Source: a bacterium
Lineage (GTDB): Bacteria > Bacillota_I > Bacilli_A > Izemoplasmatales > UBA1188
Direction of reading: 5' to 3'
Assembly (NCBI GenBank): GCA_017960565.1
Contig: JAGCYY010000006.1
Coordinates: 1 to 36,674 of the forward strand
DNA length: 36,674 nucleotides
Shown here one piece after another: positions 7,041-16,400 of this stretch. Position 1 is the first letter of the stretch; each line of letters opens with the position of its first letter. The notes under the pieces are model-generated. The model was not told the DNA's origin, did no database searches, and saw nothing but the letters and a program-made list of their open reading frames with translations. Position numbers and translations under genes: made by a program.

Positions 7041-8120
7041 TTAGCGACGTTGTTTAGGATCAAGGGCATCTCTTAATCCATCACCGACAAAGTTGAAACC
7101 AAGAACCGCGATGATGATGCAGATACCAGATGGACCCCAAACATTGAAATTGTTTTGAAGAATGTCAGGTCTAGATGAAATGATTTGAACCATTGTACCC
7201 CAAGATGCATAAGGTACTCTTACACCCAGGTTTAGATATGATAGTGTTGATTCATAAAGAATCATACTACCAAGTGATAATGTCATTGATACAAGAATTT
7301 GTGGTAAAACATTTGGAATTAAATGCTTAAAGATTTTTCTTGAAGTTGAAAAACCCATTGCTTCCGCTGCGACCATATATTCTTGTTCACGAAGGAATAA
7401 TATTTGACCTCTAACTAGTCTTGCCATACCTGTCCATGAGAAGAGAGATAATAGACCCATTAATAGATAGATATAATATGAAGATGGAACACCATTAGCG
7501 TCTAATACTGTACCGATAATCAGCATCAAAGGTAGTGTTGGGAGACACATGAGGATATCACATATCCTCATTATCACATTATCGATAGTGCCACCATAAT
7601 AACCAGCTATTCCACCCATAATAATACCTAAGGCGGATGTTAAAAAGACAGCGAGAAAGCTTATCATAAGCGATAATCTACCACCATACATCAGACGAGT
7701 AAATATATCCATACCTTGTTCATCAGTTCCAAGAATATGGTCGAGAGATGGTGATGCGAGTGAATTGATACCATTATCTGTTTCTATAAGTTCGATATAT
7801 ATCTTTCCATCGATGACATATTCATATTCTGTATATGATATATTACCGCTTCTGTCTGATTCTGTTTCTCCCCATCTTGAATATACAAGTGGACCAAACC
7901 AGCAGAATAAGAAAAGAGTTAGAAGCATAATCAATCCAGTGATTGAAAGTTTTGATCTAAAGAATCTTCTTAAGACCATTCTTCCAGGTGACATAAGTTT
8001 GATATTCTTATCTAGTGGTTTGTCTTCTATTTCATTTTTCTTAGCCTTATCATCAACTAGAAGTTCGTTGTTTTTAGAGGCTTTCTTGAGATCTTCAAGC
8101 ACTTTTAATTCTTCATCCAT
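7041..8120 (-). CDS. oppC: oligopeptide ABC transporter permease OppC
   Basis: The 359-residue inner-membrane permease has a charged cytoplasmic N-terminus (1-55), a first membrane segment at about 58-80, and an extracytoplasmic loop. The loop is followed by the family motif LGTDEQGMDIFTRLMYGGR (about 130-148). The EAA coupling loop is EYMVAAEAMGFSTSRKIFKH. It ends FVGDGLRDALDPKQRR, the normal DppC/OppC terminus. The loop after the first membrane segment is somewhat longer than usual. The ribosome-binding site GGGGAGGT precedes ATG. It sits between oppB and oppD with gaps of 14 and 12 bases. Confidence 0.92.
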   Translation of the reverse strand: MDEELKVLEDLKKASKNNELLVDDKAKKNEIEDKPLDKNIKLMSPGRMVLRRFFRSKLSITGLIMLLTLFLFCWFGPLVYSRWGETESDRSGNISYTEYEYVIDGKIYIELIETDNGINSLASPSLDHILGTDEQGMDIFTRLMYGGRLSLMISFLAVFLTSALGIIMGGIAGYYGGTIDNVIMRICDILMCLPTLPLMLIIGTVLDANGVPSSYYIYLLMGLLSLFSWTGMARLVRGQILFLREQEYMVAAEAMGFSTSRKIFKHLIPNVLPQILVSMTLSLGSMILYESTLSYLNLGVRVPYASWGTMVQIISSRPDILQNNFNVWGPSGICIIIAVLGFNFVGDGLRDALDPKQRR

Positions 8121-8134
8121 AGAATAACCTCCCC

Positions 8135-9124
8135 TTATGCTAATTTAACACGAGGGTCAACGACCGCATACATTAGATCAGATAATAATATTCCCATTAC
8201 AGATAGTGTTGCGAGGAACATATTATATGTCATTATTACTGGAATATCACCTTGAGTCATCGCGTTTAGAGCGTATTTGCCTATTCCTTCTAGGTCAAAT
8301 ACTGTTTCTGTAATCATCGCTCCTGAAAAAAGTGATGGTATTAGTCCGGCAAGAGATGTGACAAGTGGAATCATAGTATTTCTAAAAGCGTGTTTATAAA
8401 TGACACGATTTTCACTTAAACCTTTGGCTCTTGCGGTTCTAATATAATCTGAATTTAATACTTCTAACATGTTTGTCCTAGTCATTCTCATTCTTGATCC
8501 GATAGAAAGAATGACTACTGTAAGAATCGGGATGAACATATGCCTTGCATAGTCGACAAAGGCATCCCATGCGCTATCATATGTTATACCTGCAGTTTTC
8601 ATTCCAGATACTGGGAACCAACCAAGTTTATTTGCGAAGATATCTTTTAATACTTGCCCAAAGAAGAATGATGGTAGTGATATTCCAATTAAGACAAATA
8701 TTGTGATGATATAATCTCTTAAAGAATATTGGTGTGTTGCGGCTGTAACACCGAGTGGAATTGCGATTAGGAATTCAAATACTGTAGCTACTGCAGCAAC
8801 AAAAAATGATGTTCCCATTCTATTTTTATCAAATATTTCTGATAATACTGGACGTTGATTGATAAATGAATTACCAAAGTCGAGATGTAGAGCGCTATTA
8901 AGCCATCTTAGATAACCTTCTATTATAGAACCATCAAGACCATAAGTCTTATACATCTGTCTTATGAATTCATCTGATGTAGTTGCACCAGCTTGATATA
9001 AATTTAATATTTTTTGTTCGACGAAATCGGTTGGCATAAGACGAAGAAGGGCGTACAAAAGAAATGATACGCCTAGAAGTATTAATATGGAAATTAATAT
9101 TCTTTTAATTATGTATTTGAACAC
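8135..9124 (-). CDS. oppB: oligopeptide ABC transporter permease OppB (GTG start)
   Basis: The 329-residue permease shows the DppB/OppB layout: an N-terminal membrane segment (about 9-30, ILISILILLGVSFLLYAL), an extracytoplasmic loop ending DFGNSFINQRPV, and a core of five further segments. The EAA loop is DYIRTARAKGLSENRVIYKH, and the ending DLMYAVVDPRVKLA is typical. The start codon is GTG (9122-9124), chosen because an AGGAGC ribosome-binding site lies about 9 bases upstream and the product then begins FKYIIKRI, as in relatives. It is 17 bases after oppA. Confidence 0.92.
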   Translation of the reverse strand: MFKYIIKRILISILILLGVSFLLYALLRLMPTDFVEQKILNLYQAGATTSDEFIRQMYKTYGLDGSIIEGYLRWLNSALHLDFGNSFINQRPVLSEIFDKNRMGTSFFVAAVATVFEFLIAIPLGVTAATHQYSLRDYIITIFVLIGISLPSFFFGQVLKDIFANKLGWFPVSGMKTAGITYDSAWDAFVDYARHMFIPILTVVILSIGSRMRMTRTNMLEVLNSDYIRTARAKGLSENRVIYKHAFRNTMIPLVTSLAGLIPSLFSGAMITETVFDLEGIGKYALNAMTQGDIPVIMTYNMFLATLSVMGILLSDLMYAVVDPRVKLA

Positions 9125-9141
9125 GTCTTATGCTCCTAATG

Positions 9142-11739
9142 TTATTTAACTAATTCGATTTCCCAAATTCTTTCAAGTGGTGATGTATATGGATTAACTT
9201 CACTCGTTAAACCAGTGATTGCTTTAGAATTATATGCATATAAAGTCTTTCTTTGATATACTGGCATTTCTACTGCGATATCAAGAACATAACCCATAGC
9301 TTCTTCATACATCGCTTTTCTTTGTGATTGATCAGTTATTGATCTTGCTTCATCAATTATTTCTGATAATCTTGAGATTGTTTGATATTCATATCTATAT
9401 AATGATTGGTTGCTTAAGATTTCTCTATATCCCCAGGCATATACTGAGGTTGCAGAAGAGTTTTTATGATATACCTGATACATATCAGGGTCGATTGTTG
9501 ATCCCCAGGCAGCTGCCCAAACTTCAAGTGAACCTGTCGCAAGTTTAGTTAATGCTTGAGAGTCAGCTTTAACTTCGATGTTCCAGCCCATATCGTTTAG
9601 AATTTCAGATGCTTGTTTAAATACTGAGTATGTTGGGTGTTCTGTGATAGATGATCCAGCAATAGTAAATTTAATCTTTAGTTGAGAATCGCCAGCAGAT
9701 ACACCAGCAGCGGCCATATAGCGCGAAATTTTTTCTTTAGCTTTTTGAACACCGTCCCATCTTGTATAATCGTGGTTATTACTCTTAGATGTAATACCAT
9801 CGTCTTCGAATGGATAAGCCCAGCTTACAGTACTCATAGGCCAATCGATATTTTTAACAGTACCTGATTCATAATATGATAGTGCGAGTGATGTGTCCAT
9901 CGCTGACATGATAGCTCTTCTTATATTGACATTTGGTACTTTACCAGCATTGATTCCGATATAACCATAACCTAGTTGCCATGCATCAAGTTTTTCAATT
10001 CCGTCTTTTTTGAGTGAATTTAGTCTTTCAGAATTTGCGAGTGTGAATTGAGGAGTGATGAAATCTACTTCACCACTTACAAGTTTATCTATTGCGTTTG
10101 CAGAAGATACAATTTGTAATTGTAGTTTTTCTGTCTTAACATCAAACATAAAGTTTTTATTTGCTTTATAGTAGATGATATTGCTTCTTACAAAATTATC
10201 GCCTGAAGGTAGATCGCTATTTTGTTCATCTGTTGCTTGATAAGCACCAGCTCCAACTGGAACTTCTACATGTTGTTTAGATTGAATAACTTTGCTTTGG
10301 AAGTTGCTTGAAGCATATTCAACACCGAATTTATTGTTTTTGATGTCAACTTCTCTTCCGTTTGGATGTTCACTGTCGGCAGTATAATAGTGAACTGGAG
10401 CAACAGTGAAGCCGAAATTATAGATAGCTTTTGGATCTGTTCCTTCAAGTGTGATTTGTAATACATCATATTCATCACTGTTTGCGACTGTACCATCGCT
10501 GTTGTGTGAATGAGCAACTCTATAAGTTGTTCCATTGATGGAAACTGATTCAACATCTGTAGTATGACCTAAAGATACAATACCTTCAATATTTTTATAA
10601 GTTAGTCCATCAGTGCCTGACATATTGTTGTGGAGGATGATGTCTCTTGCAGCTGCTGTATATGCAGTTGTTAGAGTACCAGCAGTTCCCCAGTAAGATA
10701 GAACGAAATTAAGTTGTGATTTTATTGTATCGTTATATACTCTTGTGATAGCTGCTTCTTCTGTGCTATATCTTGAAACTATATCCGTATTTTCAAATTT
10801 TTCGATTGTAGTTTTATCTTTTTTACCCATTACATCTTTATATACTGGTACAATATAACCTTCATATAGGAAGAATTTAAAGATATCATTTGATAATTCA
10901 TTTGCCCAGTCTTTGTATGGCTTAGTTTCTAGATCGTATGATTCTTTTGCTGCTGAAAAGTCCATCTTTAATTCATCTTTGAATGTTGTTAAAGCGAATT
11001 CATAGTCTTCAAGAAGTTTTGCTCTATAATCTGAATCAGCGAATGTTAATCTTTCTTGATCGGTTGCAACTGCAAGTTTATAACCTTCAGATACATCCCA
11101 TTCATTGATTGCATCTCTCATTTGATTTTCATTTAGACTATAACTGTTTTGTGTTCCTTCAATTAAGCCTTTTTCTTCGAAAACTAATATTAGTTCTTCT
11201 AATCTATTTTGAGCTAAGACAGATGCTTGATTGGAGATTGCATCTTCCGCAGATGATGAAGAATCAGAATAGTTCTTTTGTGTTCTATATTGTGTTAAAC
11301 CTTTTATTTTAATTGAATACATTGTTGATGAACCTGTGTATACAGGATCTAAATATTCATACATATTGAATAATACATCATTCATTGTTAGAGGAACACC
11401 ATCTGAGAACTTGAGTCCATTTTTGATGACAAATGTATATACGGTATTAACTCCTGCAGTCTCAAGTTTATAAGCTTTGGCAACTGTAGGGACATCATCA
11501 CCACAAGTTGTTTGCCCATTGCTGTCAGTTGAAAGCATGCCTATTTGAGTCATTCCAGTAACTTCTTGGTCAGCGCCTGATGTAGCATAGAATGGATTAA
11601 ATAACCCACTTACATCATCACTCATCAAAACAATACTATCTTTATTATTCTTTTTTCCTTTGCAGCCTACTACAAATAGAACTGTGAGAATAAGCATTAA
11701 AACTATTAAGATACGGTTAGTTGTTTTTCTAAAATTCAT
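9142..11739 (-). CDS. oppA: oligopeptide-binding lipoprotein OppA, oversized
   Basis: The solute-binding protein of the importer is anchored to the outer face of the membrane. It has a lipoprotein signal (LFVVGC, lipidated Cys26) and the SBP family 5 layout, with LKFSDGVPLTMNDVLFNMYE at about 109-128 and a C-terminal AAWGSTIDPDMYQVYH region. The C-terminus ends in the expected ARSITDQSQRKAMYEEA region. At 865 residues it is about 300 longer than common OppA proteins. The extra part is mainly a helix-rich, charged insertion of roughly residues 150-375 after the first lobe strand. A strong GGAGGTGG ribosome-binding site precedes ATG. It is the first transporter gene, 15 bases after a B-repeat lipoprotein gene. 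Confidence 0.88.
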   Translation of the reverse strand: MNFRKTTNRILIVLMLILTVLFVVGCKGKKNNKDSIVLMSDDVSGLFNPFYATSGADQEVTGMTQIGMLSTDSNGQTTCGDDVPTVAKAYKLETAGVNTVYTFVIKNGLKFSDGVPLTMNDVLFNMYEYLDPVYTGSSTMYSIKIKGLTQYRTQKNYSDSSSSAEDAISNQASVLAQNRLEELILVFEEKGLIEGTQNSYSLNENQMRDAINEWDVSEGYKLAVATDQERLTFADSDYRAKLLEDYEFALTTFKDELKMDFSAAKESYDLETKPYKDWANELSNDIFKFFLYEGYIVPVYKDVMGKKDKTTIEKFENTDIVSRYSTEEAAITRVYNDTIKSQLNFVLSYWGTAGTLTTAYTAAARDIILHNNMSGTDGLTYKNIEGIVSLGHTTDVESVSINGTTYRVAHSHNSDGTVANSDEYDVLQITLEGTDPKAIYNFGFTVAPVHYYTADSEHPNGREVDIKNNKFGVEYASSNFQSKVIQSKQHVEVPVGAGAYQATDEQNSDLPSGDNFVRSNIIYYKANKNFMFDVKTEKLQLQIVSSANAIDKLVSGEVDFITPQFTLANSERLNSLKKDGIEKLDAWQLGYGYIGINAGKVPNVNIRRAIMSAMDTSLALSYYESGTVKNIDWPMSTVSWAYPFEDDGITSKSNNHDYTRWDGVQKAKEKISRYMAAAGVSAGDSQLKIKFTIAGSSITEHPTYSVFKQASEILNDMGWNIEVKADSQALTKLATGSLEVWAAAWGSTIDPDMYQVYHKNSSATSVYAWGYREILSNQSLYRYEYQTISRLSEIIDEARSITDQSQRKAMYEEAMGYVLDIAVEMPVYQRKTLYAYNSKAITGLTSEVNPYTSPLERIWEIELVK

Positions 11740-11754
11740 TTTACCACCTCCGAA

Positions 11755-13278
11755 TTATTGAATTACATATGATTCTTCTGTCTTTTTAAGACCGGTTACT
11801 GATGTGATTGATATATATCCATTTGTATCGATCATTACTTCATCTGGATTGACAGTATAACTATAAGAATCACCTTGTTCGATTCCATAGATAACGATAT
11901 GTATAGGTTCTAATAGATCTATATTGTCATTGTTATCTCCATTTGCGATCAAGTTGATTGAATAATTATCTCCTATTGTGATTGCACCGATTTTGATGGT
12001 GCCAGAAAGTTTTATATCTTCTAGTGATGATTTATTTTCTATATTTCCAGATAATAAGCCAAAATTAGTATCTCTATTTCTTCTTCCAACATAGGCAAGA
12101 TCGAGTGTTACATTTTCAAATACAATATCTTTAATTAAGGCATCCGATGAAATAGCACCAAATATTCCACCGACTTTTGCGTTATCACTTGAGTGGTAGA
12201 TATTTATGTTAGAAAGTTTATAGGTGTTATCACCACTTGAATATATCTTTCCGTTAAATGTGCCAAGACTAAATATTGTTGGCCATTCAAGATCATTGAA
12301 ATCTAAATCATTTTCTATTACATATATACCATTTAGATTTGGATTATCTACTAACTGTTTAGCTTCACTAATGTAATAATATTCGCCTTCCTCTAATGTT
12401 ATATAGATGTTTACGACCGGATTAACTGCTTCACCTGTAAGATAATTTATTGATCCAGTATGTTCATATTCTCCAGTAATTTCTTGAGTCATATCCATAT
12501 CTAGATAAGCTGCCTTAAAGGTGTATCCATCAATTTTTGGAAAAGAATATAGCGAGTTGTTTTGGTATTTGTGGGTATAGTTCATCGCACCATTTTCATA
12601 TCTTGGAAGGAAGATTGTGTCTTTATCAGATGTTAAAGATCCTTCTTTATTCGTTGTTTTGTAGTCGAATGTTGTGTTTCCGAGATATTCCCAACTAGTG
12701 CCATTTTGATAATAATAATCGAATTCAAAATATGTTGACCAAAGGGCATATAGTGTCATCTCATATTCATCCATATCATATGTATAATCTAAGGTATCAT
12801 TTTCAAAATCCCAATATCCACTATATGAATATGCTGGATATGCTTCTTTTGCATCATCATCTTTTAGATAATATTTATCATCTTTTAAGACTAAAACATT
12901 TCCATTTTCATCTACTGGATTTCCTTCTGTGTTTGTCTTAATGGTTCTTTCTTTATACCAGCCAACTAAGAAAGAATTGGTTTTAGTTATATATATACCT
13001 TCACTGCTTCCTGATGGTCTTCTTGCATCGGTCGGTTCAATCAACTTGATATGAACTATATCGTTTCCATCTTTTGGATAATCATCAGGGTTGAACATAT
13101 CTATTAGAGTTATGCCTTCTCTATCTAGATATGTTCCACCGTTTGCTTCATATCTTACTGATATTTTGTATCCTTCTTTTTTGTTTTGATCATATTTATT
13201 GTTTTCTTTACAGCTTGATAGGATAAATATGAAAACTAAAGAAAATATAATTTTAATTGTCTTACTTCTAATATTCAT
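11755..13278 (-). CDS. surface lipoprotein with InlB-like B-repeats and GLUG-type region
   Basis: The 507-residue protein has a lipoprotein signal (LSSC, Cys23). Residues about 40-210 resemble InlB/Listeria-Bacteroides B-repeats: YEANGGTY, then FLVGWYKE, and a closing YEMTLYALWS. Part of the repeat is interrupted by acidic insertions (NPVDENGNV). Residues about 300-430 resemble GLUG-type repeats (GIFGAISSDALIKDIVFENV, preceded by GIYVIENDLDFN). Both kinds occur in surface adhesins of gut bacteria. It is predicted to sit on the outer membrane face next to OppA. The ATG fits the signal peptide well but has no adjacent ribosome-binding site; the nearest strong one is 32 bases upstream. The ligand is unknown. 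Confidence 0.78.
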   Translation of the reverse strand: MNIRSKTIKIIFSLVFIFILSSCKENNKYDQNKKEGYKISVRYEANGGTYLDREGITLIDMFNPDDYPKDGNDIVHIKLIEPTDARRPSGSSEGIYITKTNSFLVGWYKERTIKTNTEGNPVDENGNVLVLKDDKYYLKDDDAKEAYPAYSYSGYWDFENDTLDYTYDMDEYEMTLYALWSTYFEFDYYYQNGTSWEYLGNTTFDYKTTNKEGSLTSDKDTIFLPRYENGAMNYTHKYQNNSLYSFPKIDGYTFKAAYLDMDMTQEITGEYEHTGSINYLTGEAVNPVVNIYITLEEGEYYYISEAKQLVDNPNLNGIYVIENDLDFNDLEWPTIFSLGTFNGKIYSSGDNTYKLSNINIYHSSDNAKVGGIFGAISSDALIKDIVFENVTLDLAYVGRRNRDTNFGLLSGNIENKSSLEDIKLSGTIKIGAITIGDNYSINLIANGDNNDNIDLLEPIHIVIYGIEQGDSYSYTVNPDEVMIDTNGYISITSVTGLKKTEESYVIQ

Positions 13279-13414
13279 AATTTTTGTTTTATGTATAACT
13301 AAAATTTATACTTCCTCCCTCAATAAATATTCTCATAACATTATATATTATATCATTGACGATGATATAAAATAAAATTGTTTTATACCTAAAGATGCAA
13401 ATTTTTTTGTATTA
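13279..13414 (-). promoter_or_regulatory. promoter region for the lipoprotein-opp section of the operon
   Basis: This is the only large gap inside the 32-kb minus-strand run. On the minus strand it contains TGATATAAT, a consensus extended -10 (TATAAT at 13347-13352). Transcription would start near 13340, leaving a leader of about 60 bases. The -35 position (TTATTT) is poor. The leader has a GGGAGGAAG Shine-Dalgarno-like stretch at 13311-13319. Confidence 0.5.
13348..13370. repeat. perfect 9-5-9 inverted repeat overlapping the -10 box
   Basis: TTATATCAT (13348-13356) and ATGATATAA (13362-13370) are exact reverse complements around a 5-base spacer. The palindrome covers most of the TATAAT of the opp-section promoter, where a repressor would block RNA polymerase. 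It could instead work as a weak terminator hairpin after the protease gene, but no clear U-run follows. Confidence 0.55.
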
Positions 13415-16400
13415 TTACACTATTTTTCTTTTCTTTCTAAGAATTAAGATTAAGGCAACGCTAAATCCTATAGCGATTACACCTGATGTGATAAAGCCAT
13501 ACATGTTGTTTGTCATAAACACTTTAAATTTAGATGGTGTATCAGGAACAACTGGTTCTACAGGATTTTCTTGTTCTTTATTTCTGTTCTTTAAATATTC
13601 TAATGTCGATTCAGCTTTTATTAAGTCTTCATAGTTAGTGACTAGTGCTTTTTGTTCTTCTGAGGTGATAGAATCATAAGCGTTTCTAGCACTGACAATT
13701 CTTGCTTCATCATTAAGTGTGACATTTTCTGGAATACTATCGATTAGATATATGATGTTTATTGTGTCTTTTGTTGGGGCAAATATACCATCGACGAATG
13801 TAGAAAAATATTGTTCAAAAATGAATGAATCATAATTATTTCCATTCTTTGGTCTAACCATTATTAAATCACCTGTGTTGTGACCGATATAATCTTTGAA
13901 GTTAGCACCGAAATAGAAATTAGTGAAATTTGTTGTGATATTCCACATATAATATTTAGAAATACCAAGACCTTCAAATTGATCTAACATACCAGTGATT
14001 GGAAGATTATAGTAAGTGAGATATGATTCAGTATATTCTTCTTCTAACCTAGGAGCATCATAGCTACTGAAGACAACCATCATGAGATTAGCGCAGTCAT
14101 AGAATGCTTTATCACCGATAGATATTAGGTTCTTTGATAAGGTTACTTTCTCGATATTAGTTCCAGCGAATGCGGCAGCTGAAATCCTTGTAGTTCGATC
14201 ATGAATAGTATATTCTTTACTATCTTTTAGTGATGGATAACTTACAAGTTCAAGTCCTGTAGGAATCACTTCATATAATACACCATCGATAACCGCGACT
14301 TTATCGCTTAGATAATATGTATCAGTTTCATAATAACCGATAAGAATGTTATCAAATATAATGTCTTCTAATTTTGCAAATGATGTAATCTTTGTTGCAT
14401 AGAATGGATTTTCACCTAATTCGACTAGATTTTCACCTAAAACAATATTAGAAAGTGGAGTGTTACTGAAAGCGAAATCGCCAATTTCTTGTGTGTATTC
14501 TAAATCTATTTCTTCTATATCAGTTAATACAAAGGCATATGCACCAATCGATTTGATATTAGATGAATTGTTGACTGTAGAAAGTTTTTCATTGTAATAG
14601 AAGGCTCTATCACCGATTGTAACACCGCTTTTTAGTGTTATTTCACTTAGTTTTGTGTTGAAGAATGCGCCTTTACCAATCTCTTCGACGTTTTCAAGAT
14701 TGATGTTTTCAAGAGAAGTTGATGAGAAGGCATAATCTTCTATTTTTTTGATATTTGGTTTTAGATTGATGGTTTTCAAAGCTTTACAGTTAGAGAACAT
14801 TTCGCTTTCAACACTTGTCATCGAATCGCTTAGTGTAACTTCTTCTAATAATCTGTTGCCACTAAATGCTTGATCACCGATAGATTTAACATTGGTTAGA
14901 TCTATGCTTGTGAAAGATGGAGCGAAACATGTGAACATATATGCTGTCGCAATAAATACACCATCATCATATTCGCTTTCATAAGCATATCTCCAAATAT
15001 TATTCTCGAGATAATAATCAAATGTTGAATAACCACTGAAAGCATAATTTCCAATCGATTCAACTTTTGTGAAATCGATGTTTACGAGGCTATGGCAACT
15101 ATAGAAAGCATTATCTTTGATTACTGTATTTACACCTAAGTTAACTGTAGTTAGCTTACCATTTCCAAATAATGCGGCTTCACCGATAACGAGATTATCT
15201 CCACCTGTGAAAGTTTTAAGTGATGAAGATACACCATCTGTGAAATTATATCTATAATAACTGTTTGTCTTGACTATGTTACCTTCTTTATCTTTTACAT
15301 CATATGAATATGCAGTATAATGATCAAAATTTTGAGTATATTCATATGTATATAATGTGATAGGGTTATTGAAGGCAAAGCTACCGAGTATTACATTATT
15401 TCCTACTGTAACTGTCTCAAGATATATACAATTTGAGAAAGCATAATCACCAATAACTACATCATCCTTAATATTTAATGTCTCAAGATCTGTGCCACTG
15501 AATGCATAATTACCTATAGATTTGAGATTGTTTAAAGTACCTATAGTAGAGAGATCTGTTTTATAGAAAGCATAGCTTCCGATTGTCTCGACATTTGGCA
15601 TTGTGACTGTCTTTAGATTTACGCAGTTCGCAAATGCATAATCACCAACATTTTTAACATTATTTAAGACAAGATAGAATAATTTCTTATTTCCTGCGAA
15701 AGCACCTGATGCGATCGATTCAGCATTTGATGTGATAGTGTTTGAAGCACCAATATACCCTGGAGCGGCGAGAATTAGTTCACTGCCTTTAAGGATTAGT
15801 GCACCGTCTTCTTCGAGTGTTAAATAAGGGTTTCTAGTATTTAATTTAAAGTTAGAGACTGCAGTATTTGAGAATGCATATTCACCGATGATTGAAACAT
15901 CTTGACCGATTGTAACATCGCTTAATTCAACACAATCTTCAAAGGCATGTGCTGCGATTACTGATGCATTGATATTGATAGATGTAATCTTTGAACATTT
16001 AGCGAAACAATATGGAGCCATCTTAATCTTTCTAGCTCTCAAAGTGACGCTTGTTAGATATTCATTGTTGTAGAAGGCGCCTTCAGCGAGTGATTGTGCA
16101 CATGAAGGGAGTTCTACATAACTTAATTTACAATTTTCAAAAGCGTAATTACCGATGGATACTACACTATCAAAATCTGCTTCTTCTATTGGACAATTAT
16201 AGAATGCTTTTTCGTTTATGAATTTAACGCTTTCAAAATTGATCTTAGTTAGACTAGTACAGTTATAGAAAGCACCTACACCAATTCTTGTAAGAGTTGA
16301 TGGAAGCACAATCTCTTCTAGTGCAGTTAGATTTGCGAAGGCGTAGTCACTTATGGTAGTTACGCCTTCTGGAATAATAACTTTAGTGATTGTATCATCA

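Noticed and set aside
13415..13560. LPXTG sortase signal at the C-terminus of the S8 protease
   Set aside because: The anchor segment and KKRK tail are present, but the region before it has VPDTPSKF and no LPXTG-like motif, so sortase attachment is not supported.
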